DNA of 64,000 nucleotides, from positions 148,624,763-148,688,762 of the forward strand of contig CM023451.1 in the NCBI GenBank assembly GCA_013339765.2, given 5' to 3'. The translations under genes were made by a program, and so were the position numbers. Positions 34,485 through 46,141 of this stretch are shown here, one piece after another; positions within the stretch are counted from its first letter, which is position 1; every line of letters begins with the position of its first letter. The notes under the pieces are model-generated. The model saw only the letters and a program-made list of their open reading frames with translations, had not been told where the DNA came from and ran no database searches. Source of the DNA: Haemaphysalis longicornis. Lineage: Eukaryota > Arthropoda > Arachnida > Ixodida > Ixodidae.

Positions 34485-35535
34485 GCTGCTAGTGTGGATG
34501 CTCCGCTGAGCGGCCCGTAAGAATGCACACTGTGGGCGCGCTTCGTGCCTTTTTCTCGCCGTATGTGCACTCGAAAGGGGCAAAAAAGAGTGGTACGCTG
34601 TAGTTCGGATCCTCAACGTTCAATATAGAGCATCGAAGCGGCAGTCAGTTTTCATTACTACGCCAAAAAAAGCGACAACTCATCGGGAATCTCAGAATGG
34701 CCGTAATTGTGACAATGAACTTGTACGCTGTGGCTCGTAGCAAGCTCGATCTTTCCAGACTATGGCTTTGAGCCTTCAATAAAAGCATAAATAGGAACAT
34801 ATCAGGAAGCCTCGATCTATGAAATTCAGTTTACAACACTGGTAGCATGACGCATTCTTGCATTTGTGGGATGCCGTGACATGGTAACACTACTTAACTG
34901 CCACGAAATTCTTTCTAAGAGTTTACGATATTTTTGTGTGTTCGAAAGGCAACATAAAATTACTGAATTTTGATCAGCGCAGAGATATAAATGTAACCGC
35001 TCTAACGGGTCTTTTAAATGAAATTTTAGCGACTCTTAAGGAAGGTTTGATGAATAACGGTTTCGGATCACTTATTTACGGCTTTCGTCGCAAGTGAACT
35101 TGCGAATTGAATTGTCAACGCACGCAGTACAATCAACATCTCATGTTTAGCTAGGTTTTCGCAAAGTGACAAGCAGGTTTACAGTGTGCAAACCAACCTT
35201 CTGGGACCTCACAGTGAGCACAAATTTTCTGTTACGGCGGCTCTGTTGACCATTTGCGTTCCTTTTAAAATCTAACAGGTGCCTGCAACAGCGAGATGTG
35301 TTTGCATTCTTGCGTATAAGGTCGCTTACGAACCCTAAAGATGGCAATAAATGAAGTTGTGCAGTTGCAGATGTAGTAAAACATTTCCTTTTTATTTCTC
35401 GTCACGAGACAGCGCAACGGGTTCCCGGTACCTACTTTGTTTTGTAAACTGAATATCGCCTTTGTCTTGGCATTTAATTCTTGAGGATTGGTTAAAAAAT
35501 GAAATTCTGTGCATTTCGTTTTTTTTTTTTCGGAA

Positions 35536-35573
35536 GGGGGGGGAAGGGGGGGGGGGGGGGGGGGGGGGGGGGG
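35536..35573. repeat. Poly-G tract (8 G, AA, 28 G)
   Basis: A run of 28 consecutive G after an 8-G run. The tract could form G-quadruplex. Runs this long are rare and their length in an assembly is unreliable. Confidence 0.9.
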
Positions 35574-36028
35574 TCCTGCCAACTTTGCAAGAGCAGCGAG
35601 AAGAGAACGCATGTAACGCGAAAAGCCAAACTATGGTTTATCAGTTTTAACTCACAATCGAAACTACACTAGGCCGTCGTGTTCTGTAGCGGTGAAAAAG
35701 CAAGTACTTTAACACGTATTTTCAAAACTGAGTAACCCCCCTTTGGTCCGGGATTGGTCCAGGAATTGTGGGTCGCCTTTTTCAAAATTATATTGAAAGC
35801 AAGCATCGTGGGAAAAAATTAAAAAAAAACAGCGAGTCATGGCACCCACTCCTCACACATGTGGGCAACAACGTGCATTATATTACGCGTTTTCCCTCCC
35901 CTTTCTTTAAACTTAGGTCCACCTTAAGAGGTTAAGACGTGACCATGTTAGGCATTAGGCAAAACGTGAGGCACGTTTCTGGACAAGGTGATTCATGTCT
36001 GATTTGAAAATGATATATATGAAAATGA

Positions 36029-36071
36029 TTGATTGAGTTGATTGACTTGATTGATTGATTGATTGATTGAC

Positions 36072-36147
<76 letters not shown>

Positions 36148-36305
36148 AGGGTTTAAACGCGCCGACGCAACGCAGGCGATGAGGCGCGGCCGTAGTGGAG
36201 GGCTCCGGATTAATTTGACCACCTGGGGATCTTTAACGTGCGCCGAAATCTCGTACACACGGGCGTTTTTGCTTTTCGCCTCCCATCAGAAAAAGCGGCC
36301 GCCGC
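36029..36305 (-). mobile_element. 5'-truncated SINE with expanded (AATC)n tail
   Basis: Same family as 6990-7237 but lacking the tRNA-like head. The body is on the minus strand, and the 3' tail (plus-strand 36029-36146) is about 30 units of TTGA/TGAT with a few changes. It is flanked by the 15-bp duplication TATATATGAAAATGA at 36014-36028 and 36306-36320. Confidence 0.88.
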
Positions 36306-37095
36306 TATATATGAAAATGACACCACGAAAGGCCACATGACAGACGCAAACTCACACTGCTTAATTTTACCGAAAAATCCCCCCTAAATACTCTTGCGCA
36401 TCCATAGAACGTATTTTAAATAATACGTAAAGTTAGCAACTCCACTACAGGTTGAATAAATGTTATTCCTCCTCCGTAGTATGAACAACGACTGTCCAAA
36501 AATGGTATTTAGTTTAAAAAAAGGTACGGAAGGACACGATCATACAGGTGCGGGTGTAAAATACGTGTCCGGTAATGTATGGGCGATAGCGCACGGGTCG
36601 TGTGCAGTGTAAACGTTTTGTTCGTTTCTCTTCTGTCTATAAGGGCACATCTGCAATTTTACAAGGGTGTGGAATTTGCAAGCGCATGCACAGGTCTTGT
36701 CGCATCTAGTACCCGTTTCGCGTACTAAACATTTATCCTTTAAATAATCACCACGCCAACCTTCAAAAAGCACCCTTCGACGTTCCCGAAACGGCAGACC
36801 ACTGCACTCAACAATAAGAAAAGTGCAATGTGTGGAAGCAATGTTTATAACACGTTTCACACTCAAGCGGTGACCACGGTGAAGATGTTTCGTGGAAATT
36901 AAACCAGCGCATTAACCCGCAACGGCCGCTGATTATTGCGTTTCTAGAGGAAATGCGCAAGCAGAGGTGACTATGTCATTGCTTACTGCCAAACGAGCAC
37001 ACATATTGGCTGTTTTGTCGTGTGCAGCACGCGTCTTGCGCCGCACGCAACGTGAAAAAGCAGACGACGCGAGAGCGCCATCCACACTAGGAGCG

Positions 37096-37890
37096 GTTCG
37101 TCCCGCCGCCGCCAGGGGCCGACTGTGTTCGCGCTCGGGGCGAATAGTGTGTTGCGCAAACTACTTCTGGATTCGGGGGCGGCACGCGTTGTTTGGGAGC
37201 CCCTCCTTGAAGTTGCTGAACTGCGCGTGCAAGGATTGCAGCTTTTTTCTTTGGGCAGGCACCGAAGGTTGCAGGATGTGGTCCATCACAATGCGCACAC
37301 ATCGAGGGTGCGCGCGCGAAGTGCAGTCTTTGTACGGGTGTGGGTCTGCGCATATTTTGCATCGGACGGGCCCATTGCACTGCTTCACAACATGACCATG
37401 CCTTTGACATTTCAAGCACCGGGTTGCTGTTCCCTAGTATTCCTCAACGGGATAACTGCAGAAGCCAAGGAAAATGCGCTTTGGTAATGCAGAGCCGTTT
37501 GGGAACTCCAAAAGCAATGTTTTTCGGCGACGCTCTGCCACTAGCACCATTTTCGCCCGGAACATCAGAGCTTTTGGCAGATGTAACACCTTGATCTCGA
37601 AGGTAGGAAAGGAGTTCTTCGTCTGTGTACTCAAGAGGGACGTCATGAATCTTTCCAGACGTCGCAGAATAGGAACGTGGTAGACGTGCTTGGACCTCCA
37701 TGCCAACCAGCTCCGTCACGGCAAGAAGGCGGCTGGCAGCGTTGCGAGACGATACGGTGACGACAAGACCACCATCCTTGTCGAAGCGATGCGTAAGAAC
37801 TTTTTCTTGGGCAGTCGAGGCGACCGCCGATGCAAGCAAATTGACATTGAGCCTCCAGAAGGAACAACCTGGTTGCGCTGCTTGAATCAC
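37096..37890 (-). pseudogene. LINE-A ORF1 (gag-like) with CCHC zinc knuckles
   Basis: The first frame (37890-37444) is an RNA-binding-like N-terminal region. A shifted frame (37415-37161) carries CQRHGHVVKQC and CKICADPHPYKDC, CCHC-type knuckles as in ORF1 of I/Jockey-group LINEs. At least one frameshift separates them. An upstream open stretch to about 38073 may be the start of the ORF. Confidence 0.7.
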
Positions 37891-38072
37891 AACTGGGATG
37901 CCGGCAGGCCTAGACTTCTTATATGTGACTACAGTAAATGCAGCCTGATTCTCCTCTTCAGCTGCTGTACATCTCCCGTTGTGTGGCGTTGTAGCTCCTC
38001 GATGGCGTGCTTTCTCACGGCTGGTGAGTCATGTTCATTGAGTAAAACGTCCCCTGGTGGCAGGGGCGCTGT

Positions 38073-38712
38073 AGAGGAGGAAAATGCTTGGCCTAGAAGT
38101 GCGAGGGGAAGTGGCAAGGAGGCAAGGAGCCGAAGAGCAGGTGTGGGGAGTGCGCGTTGAGGCAGAGATGGTCGGGTGGGGAGCCGTGCTGGCCGGCGCT
38201 CAAAACTCGATGCAATAAAGTGGAGAGGAGGAATATGCTTGGCTTAGAAGAGACATGGGAAGTGGCGAGGAGGCAAGGAGACGAGGAGCAGGTGTGGGGA
38301 GTGCGGGAGTGCGCGTTGCGGCAAAGATGGTCGGGTGGGGAGCCGTGGTGGCTGTCGCTCAAAACTCGGCACAGCAAAGTGGAGATGAGGAAAATGCTTG
38401 GCCTAGAATTGCGAGGGGAAGTGGCGAGGAGGCAAGGAGACGAGGAGCAGGTGTGGGGAGTGCGCGTTGCGGCGAAGATGGTCGGGTGGGAAGCCGTGCT
38501 GGCCGTCGCTCAAAACTCGACCCAGCAAAGTGGAGAGGAGGAAAATGCTTGGCCTAGAAGTGTGAGGGGAAGTGGCGAGGAGGCAAGGAGTGGAGCAGGT
38601 GTGGGGATTGCGCGTTGCGGCGCAGATTTTTGGGTGAGGAGCCATGCTGGCCATCGCTCAAAACTCGACCCAGCAAAGTGGAGGGGAGGAAAATGGTTGG
38701 CCTATACTCGGT
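38073..38712. repeat. ~150-bp minisatellite, block 1 (about 4.3 units)
   Basis: The unit runs GAGGAGGAAAATGCTTGG, then AAGTGGCGAGGAGGCAAGGA, GCAGGTGTGGGGAGTGCGCG, GATGGTCGGGTGGGGAGCCG and CGCTCAAAACTCGACCCAGC. Spacing between successive GCTTGGC sites is 151, 159, 151 and 148 bases. The frames through it are artefacts. Confidence 0.93.
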
Positions 38713-38718
38713 GGCAAC

Positions 38719-39835
38719 TTAAAGGAGCCATGAAGAGAAAACACAAGTTTGGTTCATTCAAAAGATTTCCTCGTTAGAATCATACTGACACCACTTTTAG
38801 CGTAAACTTCGGTCGAATAAGCCACATAATTAGGAAAAAAAGGAAATGGCCATGCGACCCACTAGCTCATTTCCCGCAACAGAACCTATGATGTCACACG
38901 AGACAGCTATGCGATTGGCGGAGGGCGGCAAACGAAAACGAAAATTAGGCAGAGTATAAGCCTGCCGAACGAGCTATTTGCCTTAAATTTAGGGCGCATT
39001 CTTTTTAAAGCCGTAAGCATGGTGGTAAGTGTAAGTTACGAAAGCACATGTAAACATAGAAGTACCGCCGGTACCGCTGCGTACTGCTGCTGTTGGTACT
39101 GCGCGCACTATTCTTGTTTAGCTGCACAGGACTGCGCGGCTTTGGGGTTGTCTCAGACGACACTGGCCGATAGATTGACGCGACGGTGTCTTACGTGAAC
39201 ATATTTGTCGAGCGAAAAGTATGTTTCACGAAACGATTTTCTCCCAGAACGAAAAAAAAAAGCAGAAAACGACACGCCATGGTATGGTGGCGCCACCTAG
39301 GTTGAGTAACGTAAACAAACGCGCGAATACCTCGATACCAACTCTGCCGTACAGGGTGGAGACTCCCTGTTCTGTGGAGACACCATTTGAACGGTCCCGT
39401 GCCGCTGCGATTGGGTCAACGTGCTCAGCGCGTTGTTCGTTTCGTTTCCCACGCGACCCAGCAACGCGAAACAGATACGTTGATTCAAACTTTGCCAGTT
39501 AACCGCGTTGAGGCGATACTTTTAGCGCGATTTTGATACAATGACTTGCTTCGGCGGCGAGCGAGCGATCCAAAATGGCGGCCCCAGCGTGTACGTGTCT
39601 CTACCCTGTACGGCGGACGCGCGAATCAAGGGATCCTAGGCTGCAGAGCGGTTTGTGATGTCATTGCAGCTACGAAAACACACGATTTAGCGGGAAAATC
39701 AAAATTTTAACATAAATTGATTAATTTCTCAGTGAATAAAGCAGCGTTTGCATTCGAACAAGCGCTGGGGGCACTACAAAACACGAAATCTTTCGAATAA
39801 CACAAGCTTGTATTTTGTCTTCATGGCTCCTTTAA
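38719..39835. mobile_element. TTAA-type MITE (GGAGCCATGAAGA family), copy A, intact ends
   Basis: Left end TTAA-AGGAGCCATGAAGAG and right end the complement of TTAA-AGGAGCCATGAAGAC. Imperfect inverted similarity extends about 50 bases (ACAAG, then ATTC.AAAGATTTC). TTAA is duplicated at 38719-38722 and 39832-39835, as in piggyBac-type transposition. No transposase is encoded in the 1.1 kb. It lies at the edge of minisatellite block 1. Confidence 0.85.
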
Positions 39836-40079
39836 GAACGGCACCGGAAGTTGCCGCTGTGCCTTATCACCGTAGCCGGATGTTTCTACGCGCGGCGCAA
39901 GTAGGGCGTTACTGGGAATATTTTGAACATAGCGTGAGCCGTTCCCGTGATTTTTTGGACTTAATATGCTTATGAACGACTCCAGTGACGACAAACAAAC
40001 TGCGTGAGACAAGGCAGACGATATCACGCATTCATAGCAAACCCCTTTCAAAACGCGCGCGCACTGACGTCACTGGTCC

Positions 40080-40852
40080 GCAGGTGGGCGGAGTGCGCAT
40101 GGCGGCGAAGATGGTCGGGTGGGGAGCCGTGCTGGCCGTCGCTCAAAACTCGACCCAGCAAAGTGGAGAGGAGGAAAATGCTTGGCCTAGAAGTGCGAGG
40201 GGAAGTGGCGAGGAGGCAAGGAGCCGCGGAGCAGGTGTGGGGAGTGCGCGTTGCGGCGCAGATGTTTGGGTGGGGAGCTGTGCTCTCAAAACTCGACCCA
40301 GCAAAGTAGAGAGGAGAAAAATGGTTGGCCTAAAGAGCGAGGGTAAGTGGCAAGGAGGCAAGGAACAGGTGTGGGGAGTGCGCGTTGCGGCGAAGATCGT
40401 CGGGTGGGGAGCCGTGCTGGCCGTCGCTCAAAACTCGACGCAGCAAAGTGTTGAGAAGGAAAATGCTTGGCCTAGAAGTGAGAGGGTAAGTGGCGAGGAG
40501 GCAAGGAGCCGAAGAGCAGGTTGTGGGGAGTGCGCGTCGCGGCGAAGATGGTAGGGTGGGGATCCGTGCTGCGCGTCGCTCAAAACTCGACGCCTCAGAG
40601 TGGAGAGGAGGAAAGTGCTTGGCGTAGAAGTGAGAGGGAAGTCGAGGTGGCAAGGAGCAGGCGCGCAGGTGGGGAGCCGTGCTGGTCGTCGCTCAAAACT
40701 TGACGCAGCAAAGAGGAGGGGATGAAAATGATTGAGCTAGAGGAGGCAAGTAGCCGAGGAGCAGGTGTGGGGAACGCGTCGCGGCCAAGATGGTCGGGGG
40801 TGAGCCGTGCTGGGCGTCGCTCAAAACTCGACGCAGCAAAGTGAAGAGGAGT
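40080..40852. repeat. ~150-bp minisatellite, block 2 (about 5.5 units)
   Basis: Same unit as block 1, with spacings between GCTTGGC-type sites of about 143, 142, 152 and 113 bases, so this block has more internal deletions. It is cut at 40852 in mid-unit, after AAGTGAAGAGGAG, by the LINE at 40853-42871. Confidence 0.92.
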
Positions 40853-42871
40853 GAGTGAGTGACATTTATTTGTCCACAGATAGGAGTCAGGGAAGGAAAC
40901 TCTTGATGAGAGCCCCCCTACTCTCTGTCGGCAGCCAGAAGTCCTCCCCTGGCGGTGGCCTCGGTCATCTGGACCAGACGGACCTGCTCTCCCGGGTCCG
41001 AGCTGAGCAGCATGGTCGCCCACTGCACAGAGCTTCTAATGCTTATCGCTAGTTTCTGATCTTTATTCCTTTGATTTCTGTATCCCTGTTGGGGCAAGCC
41101 CAGACCATATGTTGCACGTCCACCCTGTTTCCGCACTACTTGCATGCGCTGCAGTATAGCGCCGTGTAGCAGCGGTTGTACAACACCGGGTTGGGGAATG
41201 TGTTTGTTTGGAGAAGGCGCCAAGCCACTGCCTGCCGTCTGGTCAGAGCTTTGTCTCTGCAGAGTATTTTGCCCTTTCAAGACATCTCGGTAGGCGACCA
41301 GCCTGTCCCTATGAGACCTGTGGAGCGACAGTGCGTCGCGGGTGTTGGTGACGTCGGCCCGGTCGGTGAAGCCTCGAGCCGCGTCATGCGCCTTCTCATT
41401 CCCTTGGAGGCCAGAGTGAGCTGGCGCCTATGATTTCGATTCCCCGGACTCGATCTCCATGAAAACCGGCCTGTAGATTCTGTGGGCCTCAGACGATATG
41501 CGTTCCCTTGCCGGCTTGGAGTCTCTCACTACGAAGTTGGTTCGGGAGGACGAGATCATTGCGGGTGCAATGGCCGCCTCTTCCCTGACATCCGGTGATG
41601 TTGTGGGGACCGTGCAAGAAGTAATTGAATGGCCCCTGTTGGTCAACTATAGACATGGCGCCGCGACAGCGTCTACGTAAACCCCGTCCTCGAGGTGCGC
41701 GAACCTTTTTTGTATTGCTTGCGCCCTGGCCTCTGTGCGTTCCCTATTGTGCTCGGGTGCATCTTTCTTGGCAATGGTGGGATGTATTTACGTCCCCTGA
41801 TACTGGCCGGAATGTCGTGTCTCTCCCCAAGTCTTCCTTCGTAGTTAATGTGTCTGCCTGTGCGGCTCCTGGTGAGCCTTTCCAGCTGCGCTATCCTCTG
41901 AGCTTCTACAAGCTCGTCGAGGGTGTTGCGCAGCCTTAGTGCTTCAAAGCGCTCGTTGGAGGTCGTAATTGGTATGCCAATTGCCTGCTTGTAAACTCTT
42001 TTTATTGAAGCATTCATTATATTGCGCTCATCCATCTTGAGGTTGAGGAAGAGAGCGACGTAGGTTACTCGACTCAGGACGAATCCATGCACAAGCCCGA
42101 TTAGGGTGTCCTCCTTCATTCCGTGGTGCCGGTTGGCTGTACGCGAAATGAAGCGGGTTGTTTGGTGCACATTTTTTTTTTTTCGAGTGCCCGGATTTGC
42201 TCAATGTTGTGGCCGTTTTCCGGAATTTGCAGGCCCAAGACCCTAATGCATTTTACTAAAGGGATGGGTCGCACCCCACTAGTGTAAAGCTGAATTCGTG
42301 GTTTTTCTGTGGCTGCTTCTTTTTTCCGCCCTTTCTGCGTCGGCCGATAGAGCAGCATCTCTGACTTTTGTGGGGAGCAATCTACGCTTTTCGGTTTGAT
42401 GTACTGTTCTACAGCATTTCTTGCTTCCTGCAGGTGACCGTCACTGCCGCCAGCCACACAGAGATCAGCATCGTCAGCCTACAGGCTGTGATGTAGACTT
42501 TGTATTTTCGCTAAGATTTCCGGTAGGCCGATCATAGCGACGTTGAAGAGGAAAGGCGAGAGGACTGAGCTTCGCGGCGTGCCTCTGCTCCCCAGCTCCA
42601 ACTCACAAGATTCAACCCCTCCCACTGTTAGGGTTGCCGTCATGTCAGATAAAAAATCTCTGATGTAGTCGTACGTCTTTCGACCCACTCCTAATTGTTC
42701 TAAAATTTCCAGAATTGCATTGTTTTAGCGATTTTCTATTGTCTAGGGATTTTGCCCATTAAGTTTCTTACAGTATACCTACTAAGAAACTATGGATTTT
42801 GCCCTCCTGCCAGCATTTGTTCATATACTTTACGAGACTCAATGGAATCGCCGACCAGATCCCTCAGCATT
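40853..42871 (-). mobile_element. I-type LINE (LINE-C), 5'-truncated, inserted into the minisatellite
   Basis: On the minus strand: part of RT (42688-42479, KTYDYIRDFLSDMTATL and SVLSPFLFN), the catalytic motif C reading stop-ADD at 42481-42470, RT thumb (42457-41673), RNase H remnants (41640-41400) and a C-terminal tail ending in EQVRLVQMTEATARGGLLAA (about 40920). The 3' end carries a TCACTCACTCAC-type tail next to the repeat unit. The minisatellite unit resumes exactly at 42872 (GGAAAATGCTTGG). Multiple frame breaks. Confidence 0.82.
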
Positions 42872-43130
42872 GGAAAATGCTTGGCCTAGAAGCGAGTGGA
42901 AGTGGCGAGGAGGCAAGGAGCCGGCGAGCAGGTGTGGGGAGTGCGCGTCGCGGCGCAGATGTTTGGGTGGGGAGCCGTGCTGGGCGTCGTTCAAAACTCA
43001 ACGCAGCAAAGTGGAGGAGGAAAATGCTTGGCCTAGAAGTGCGAGGGGAAGTGGCGAGGAGGCAAGGAGCAGGTGGGGAGTGCGCTTCGCGGCGAAGATG
43101 CTCGGGTGGGGACGTGCTCGTCGGGCATTG
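42872..43130. repeat. ~150-bp minisatellite, block 3 (about 1.8 units)
   Basis: Continuation of block 2 after the LINE: GGAAAATGCTTGGCCTAGAA, then the same subunits, with the next GCTTGGC about 145 bases on. Similarity fades after about 43130. Confidence 0.9.
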
Positions 43131-46100
43131 GCTGCGCCTGGTGATGGCGCAACCTCTGACGTGCAGGTGTTCTAGTTGAGAGAGACGGCGTGCACCCCCC
43201 GGCAGAATCAGCGTCCGATCTACCGATAAACTGCGCAGACCTAATGAAGTGCTCCCAGAAAAGCCAAGTTAAAGCTAGTGAAGCCCCTCCCTCCCCCTCC
43301 GCTGTTTTCTCAGTCTGCATTTAAACTGCGAAGGTGGCTGCATTTTTTTTTTGTTTCAGTTCAGAAAACATCAGAACGCATGCACCATTTGTGTCCAACA
43401 CGCTCCCGTTTTGAACAAAGAGCTTTGCAGTTACCGGCTATTTTTATGTGCACTCTTGACAGCATTTCTACACGGCTGAAAATTACACTGGTTTTAATTT
43501 GCCCCGCAAGTTGTTTCAGTTTCACATTTTCAGGTTAATGTATGCTACTGGACAACATCCCTCATGCTTCAACAATTGCAAAGTTATAAAAGATGGGTCA
43601 ATGAAAGCCCCTAGATGATTGAAGATGAACACTGCCCCATGCGGGCTGGCTCCTTCTGCAACAAGTTAACTGTGTAAGCACGGCCCACTAAAGGGGGAGC
43701 AATCTTTTATCCAACGCAACAGTACATAGATGCAACAGGTCCAATTTGTGACCGTAACAGATGTGTCATCAGATTTATTCGTCTTTTTTGTAGAGCTTGT
43801 AGATTTGTACACGGCATATATTACCACAAACATGGTGTTCAATAAAAAGAGGGTATAGACTAAATAATGCCAATACAATGTTACATAACAAGGCAAGCAA
43901 AAATAGTGATTCTGTACCAAGCACAGCACATTTCCTAAATTCTATTCCTATACATCAAGTGTTGCTCAAAACTATGTTACAAAGTTTTACAATGCTAAGA
44001 AAACAATAAAAAGGTCCATTCTAAGGTATTCTACATACACGTTCTGCATAGGGTAAAGGCAAGTACTACAATACGACAAAGGGTGTTTGTGTATAAATAT
44101 GCGCGAGGCATTTTTGAAATGGCCATCACGCAGATTTGGACTGTTTCTTTTTTCTGGCAACAACGCTAAAAAACTGTCTTCTTATATTAGTCTACACAAG
44201 TATACGTGACCACATTTATACCGTTTCACATAATAAGTCCTTGAACAATGTCAGAGCACTTGGCAAAAAGTAGAAGACACATAAAAAACCTTAGACATTG
44301 AGCAACCAGGCCGACAAGTGCCAAGCACAAGATTAAACGTAAACAAATAACAACCGGCAAACACGAGTGACACCTAACACAGATCCGCGGTACTTGTAAA
44401 CAAGTTTGTAAGAAGACGAAAGCACAAAAGTAAGTTGCACCAAATTATTAACGAAAAAAGAAAAGTAAGAACCACAACCATCCCTGGTTAATTTGTGAAT
44501 GTGTATAAACCTCATTACAAGCTGTAATTATAGAAAAGGTATCAAATGCACATTCATGTAAAAAGCTTCACAGTGTTCGCAGTGTGTGGTTACTTGTGAT
44601 CAAAAAGTCTTAAGCGCACATGAGATTCAGGATTACGGATTGTAAAGACAAAAGGTTTAAAACACTAGTACAAAAATACAATTACAAAATAATCCATTTG
44701 GAACAAAGGTTATAAAACAAAGTGAATTCAAAATGACCTCACAATCAAGTTTGGCCATACAAAATTTTGTAAATTGCTATACATAATAATAATCAGCGCG
44801 CACTATAGACTAAAAGTGAAGTAAACGTACACAGTACATGCATTGTAAAAGTCACAGCCAAGCAGGTCGCCAGCGACTAATTAGCCATCTTTCACCCACA
44901 CTGACTGCCTGGAATTATCGCTTTGTAAATAAGAAACACAAAACATGCACAACGCTCCAAAAAGCACAAATAACAAAACTACGCCAAAAAAAGATACGCT
45001 CACCGCAAAAATTCATTAATCCTAGAAAAAAATTAAAATCCTACACTAAGGCCATGGCAGCAATGATCAAGAGCCTCCAACCACCAGCACAAAAATTTCG
45101 GAGTATTCCTCTCGCCACAGTAGAAGTAAGCATCCACGGCAAGATCGCGGTTAATGCAAAAATGGCGCAAGAGGTTGTACACGACATTGTAAATATACAA
45201 ACGAAAGGCCTCATGCTAAGGTTCCTTGTTTGGGCCTGAAGAGCAGTACGTTTTAGAAAAAGTCCTAGCCAACATTTCTGACTAAAAGCACGTCTATTCT
45301 CACTTTTGCAGTGCTTCACTACCTTGTTGCCACGAAATAAATTGTTCTGGCCCACCCTATTCTTTTTTTCCCTCACAACCACGCAGAATAGGAAACAAGG
45401 GTGTCTGAGGCCCACTAGAATAGCTCACTAGAAAAAAAGGGGGGGTGTAAGAGAAAATAGTAGACGCAGTTTGTGCAAAAGACACAAAAGCAGGTGCAGA
45501 GCAGCAAGACGGGGCAAGCCGCCGCAGGAACTTCCAACTGGCCTCCTCCGGGGCAGTTTTAGGTCGTCTTTGCAAGCATTTCCTTCAAACGAGACGGCTG
45601 GAAAAACGTGAGAGTGGGGCGAAAAAGGGAAAGAACAGTCATATACCACACTTATCCACACCAAAATATCCATCAATCTGCCTATGTGGAGAAAGAAAAG
45701 TGTTCCTTCACTGTAAGCTAGCAAAAAAAAAAAAAAAAAACTGGCTTCCATGTGTCACCATATGAAACAGTTTGAAGGGCCATGAAGACAAAAACAAAAA
45801 CTTATGTTTCAACGAAAGACTGGGTATGGCATACCTAACCATAGTTCTTCTCTGTGTCCATGCACATTCACGTGTGCATGCATGTGCAATTGTACAAGCA
45901 TGACTCGCTTGCGAAAACCTGATGCTGTATCCAAACAGTTTAGAAACTCCTGTCTAATAATTAAAAAACCTCATACGGTTGGGCCCCATTAACAAACAGC
46001 TAGTTTACAAATCAGAAGAGATGGCGGTTTCCTATAGTAATCAGTTCCGTACCTCTCGGTCAGAGCCACATTGCTCTGTGCGCGCCGAACGTTACGCTTG

Positions 46101-46141
46101 CATGACAGTTGTCATGTTTGCGGTGGTTCAGGAGCTTTTCT
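43131..46141. other. Intergenic or long 3' flank of Sulf, nothing recognised
   Basis: AT-rich sequence with only short chance frames. A ~75-base fragment at 45774-45850 (GGGCCATGAAGACAAAAAC) is a relic of the TTAA GGAGCCATGAAGA family. The segment 45211-45345 resembles 49249-49375. Minus-strand poly(A)-signal-like sites exist, but none can be tied to Sulf. Confidence 0.45.
45211..45345. repeat. Low-copy repeat, copy 1 (similar to 49249-49375)
   Basis: Shared blocks are CTCATGCTAA.GTTC, GAGCAGT, AGTCC.AGCCAACATTTC, GACTAAAAGCAC, CTCTCACTTTT and CAGT.CTTCACTACCT, in the same order and orientation over about 130 bases. Class unknown. Confidence 0.7.

Larger units (their letters stand above)
34484..37095. 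mobile_element. Putative 2.6-kb DNA element inserted in LINE-A ORF1
   Basis: The two halves of ORF1 are separated by this segment, whose ends form an imperfect 17-base inverted repeat: CGCTGCTAGTGTGGATG at 34484-34500 and the complement of CGCTCCTAGTGTGGATG at 37079-37095. I see no transposase, and no convincing target duplication. The interior holds a SINE (36029-36305) and a poly-G tract. It could also be two unrelated LINE fragments with spacer between them. Confidence 0.35.
30640..38073 (-). mobile_element. I-type LINE (LINE-A): ORF1, endonuclease, RT, RNase H, multiply interrupted
   Basis: On the minus strand the parts occur in the canonical order: ORF1 with CCHC knuckles (37890-37096), ORF1 C-terminal part (34484-34079), AP endonuclease (34120-33300), reverse transcriptase (33200-31740), connector (31700-31540) and RNase H (31180-30640). 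Frameshifts split every domain. The 5' end meets the ~150-bp minisatellite near 38073. The 3' end stops inside RNase H where gypsy-like gag begins. Two insertions interrupt it: about 2.6 kb in ORF1 (34484-37095) and about 0.3 kb before RNase H (31208-31509). The clade call (I group, from EN + RT + RNase H and CCHC ORF1) comes from domain order, not from a tree. Confidence 0.8.

Noticed and set aside
38073..43130. CRISPR-like array
   Set aside because: Units are ~150 bp with no spacer/repeat alternation, and the context is a eukaryotic genome; this is a minisatellite interrupted by transposons.
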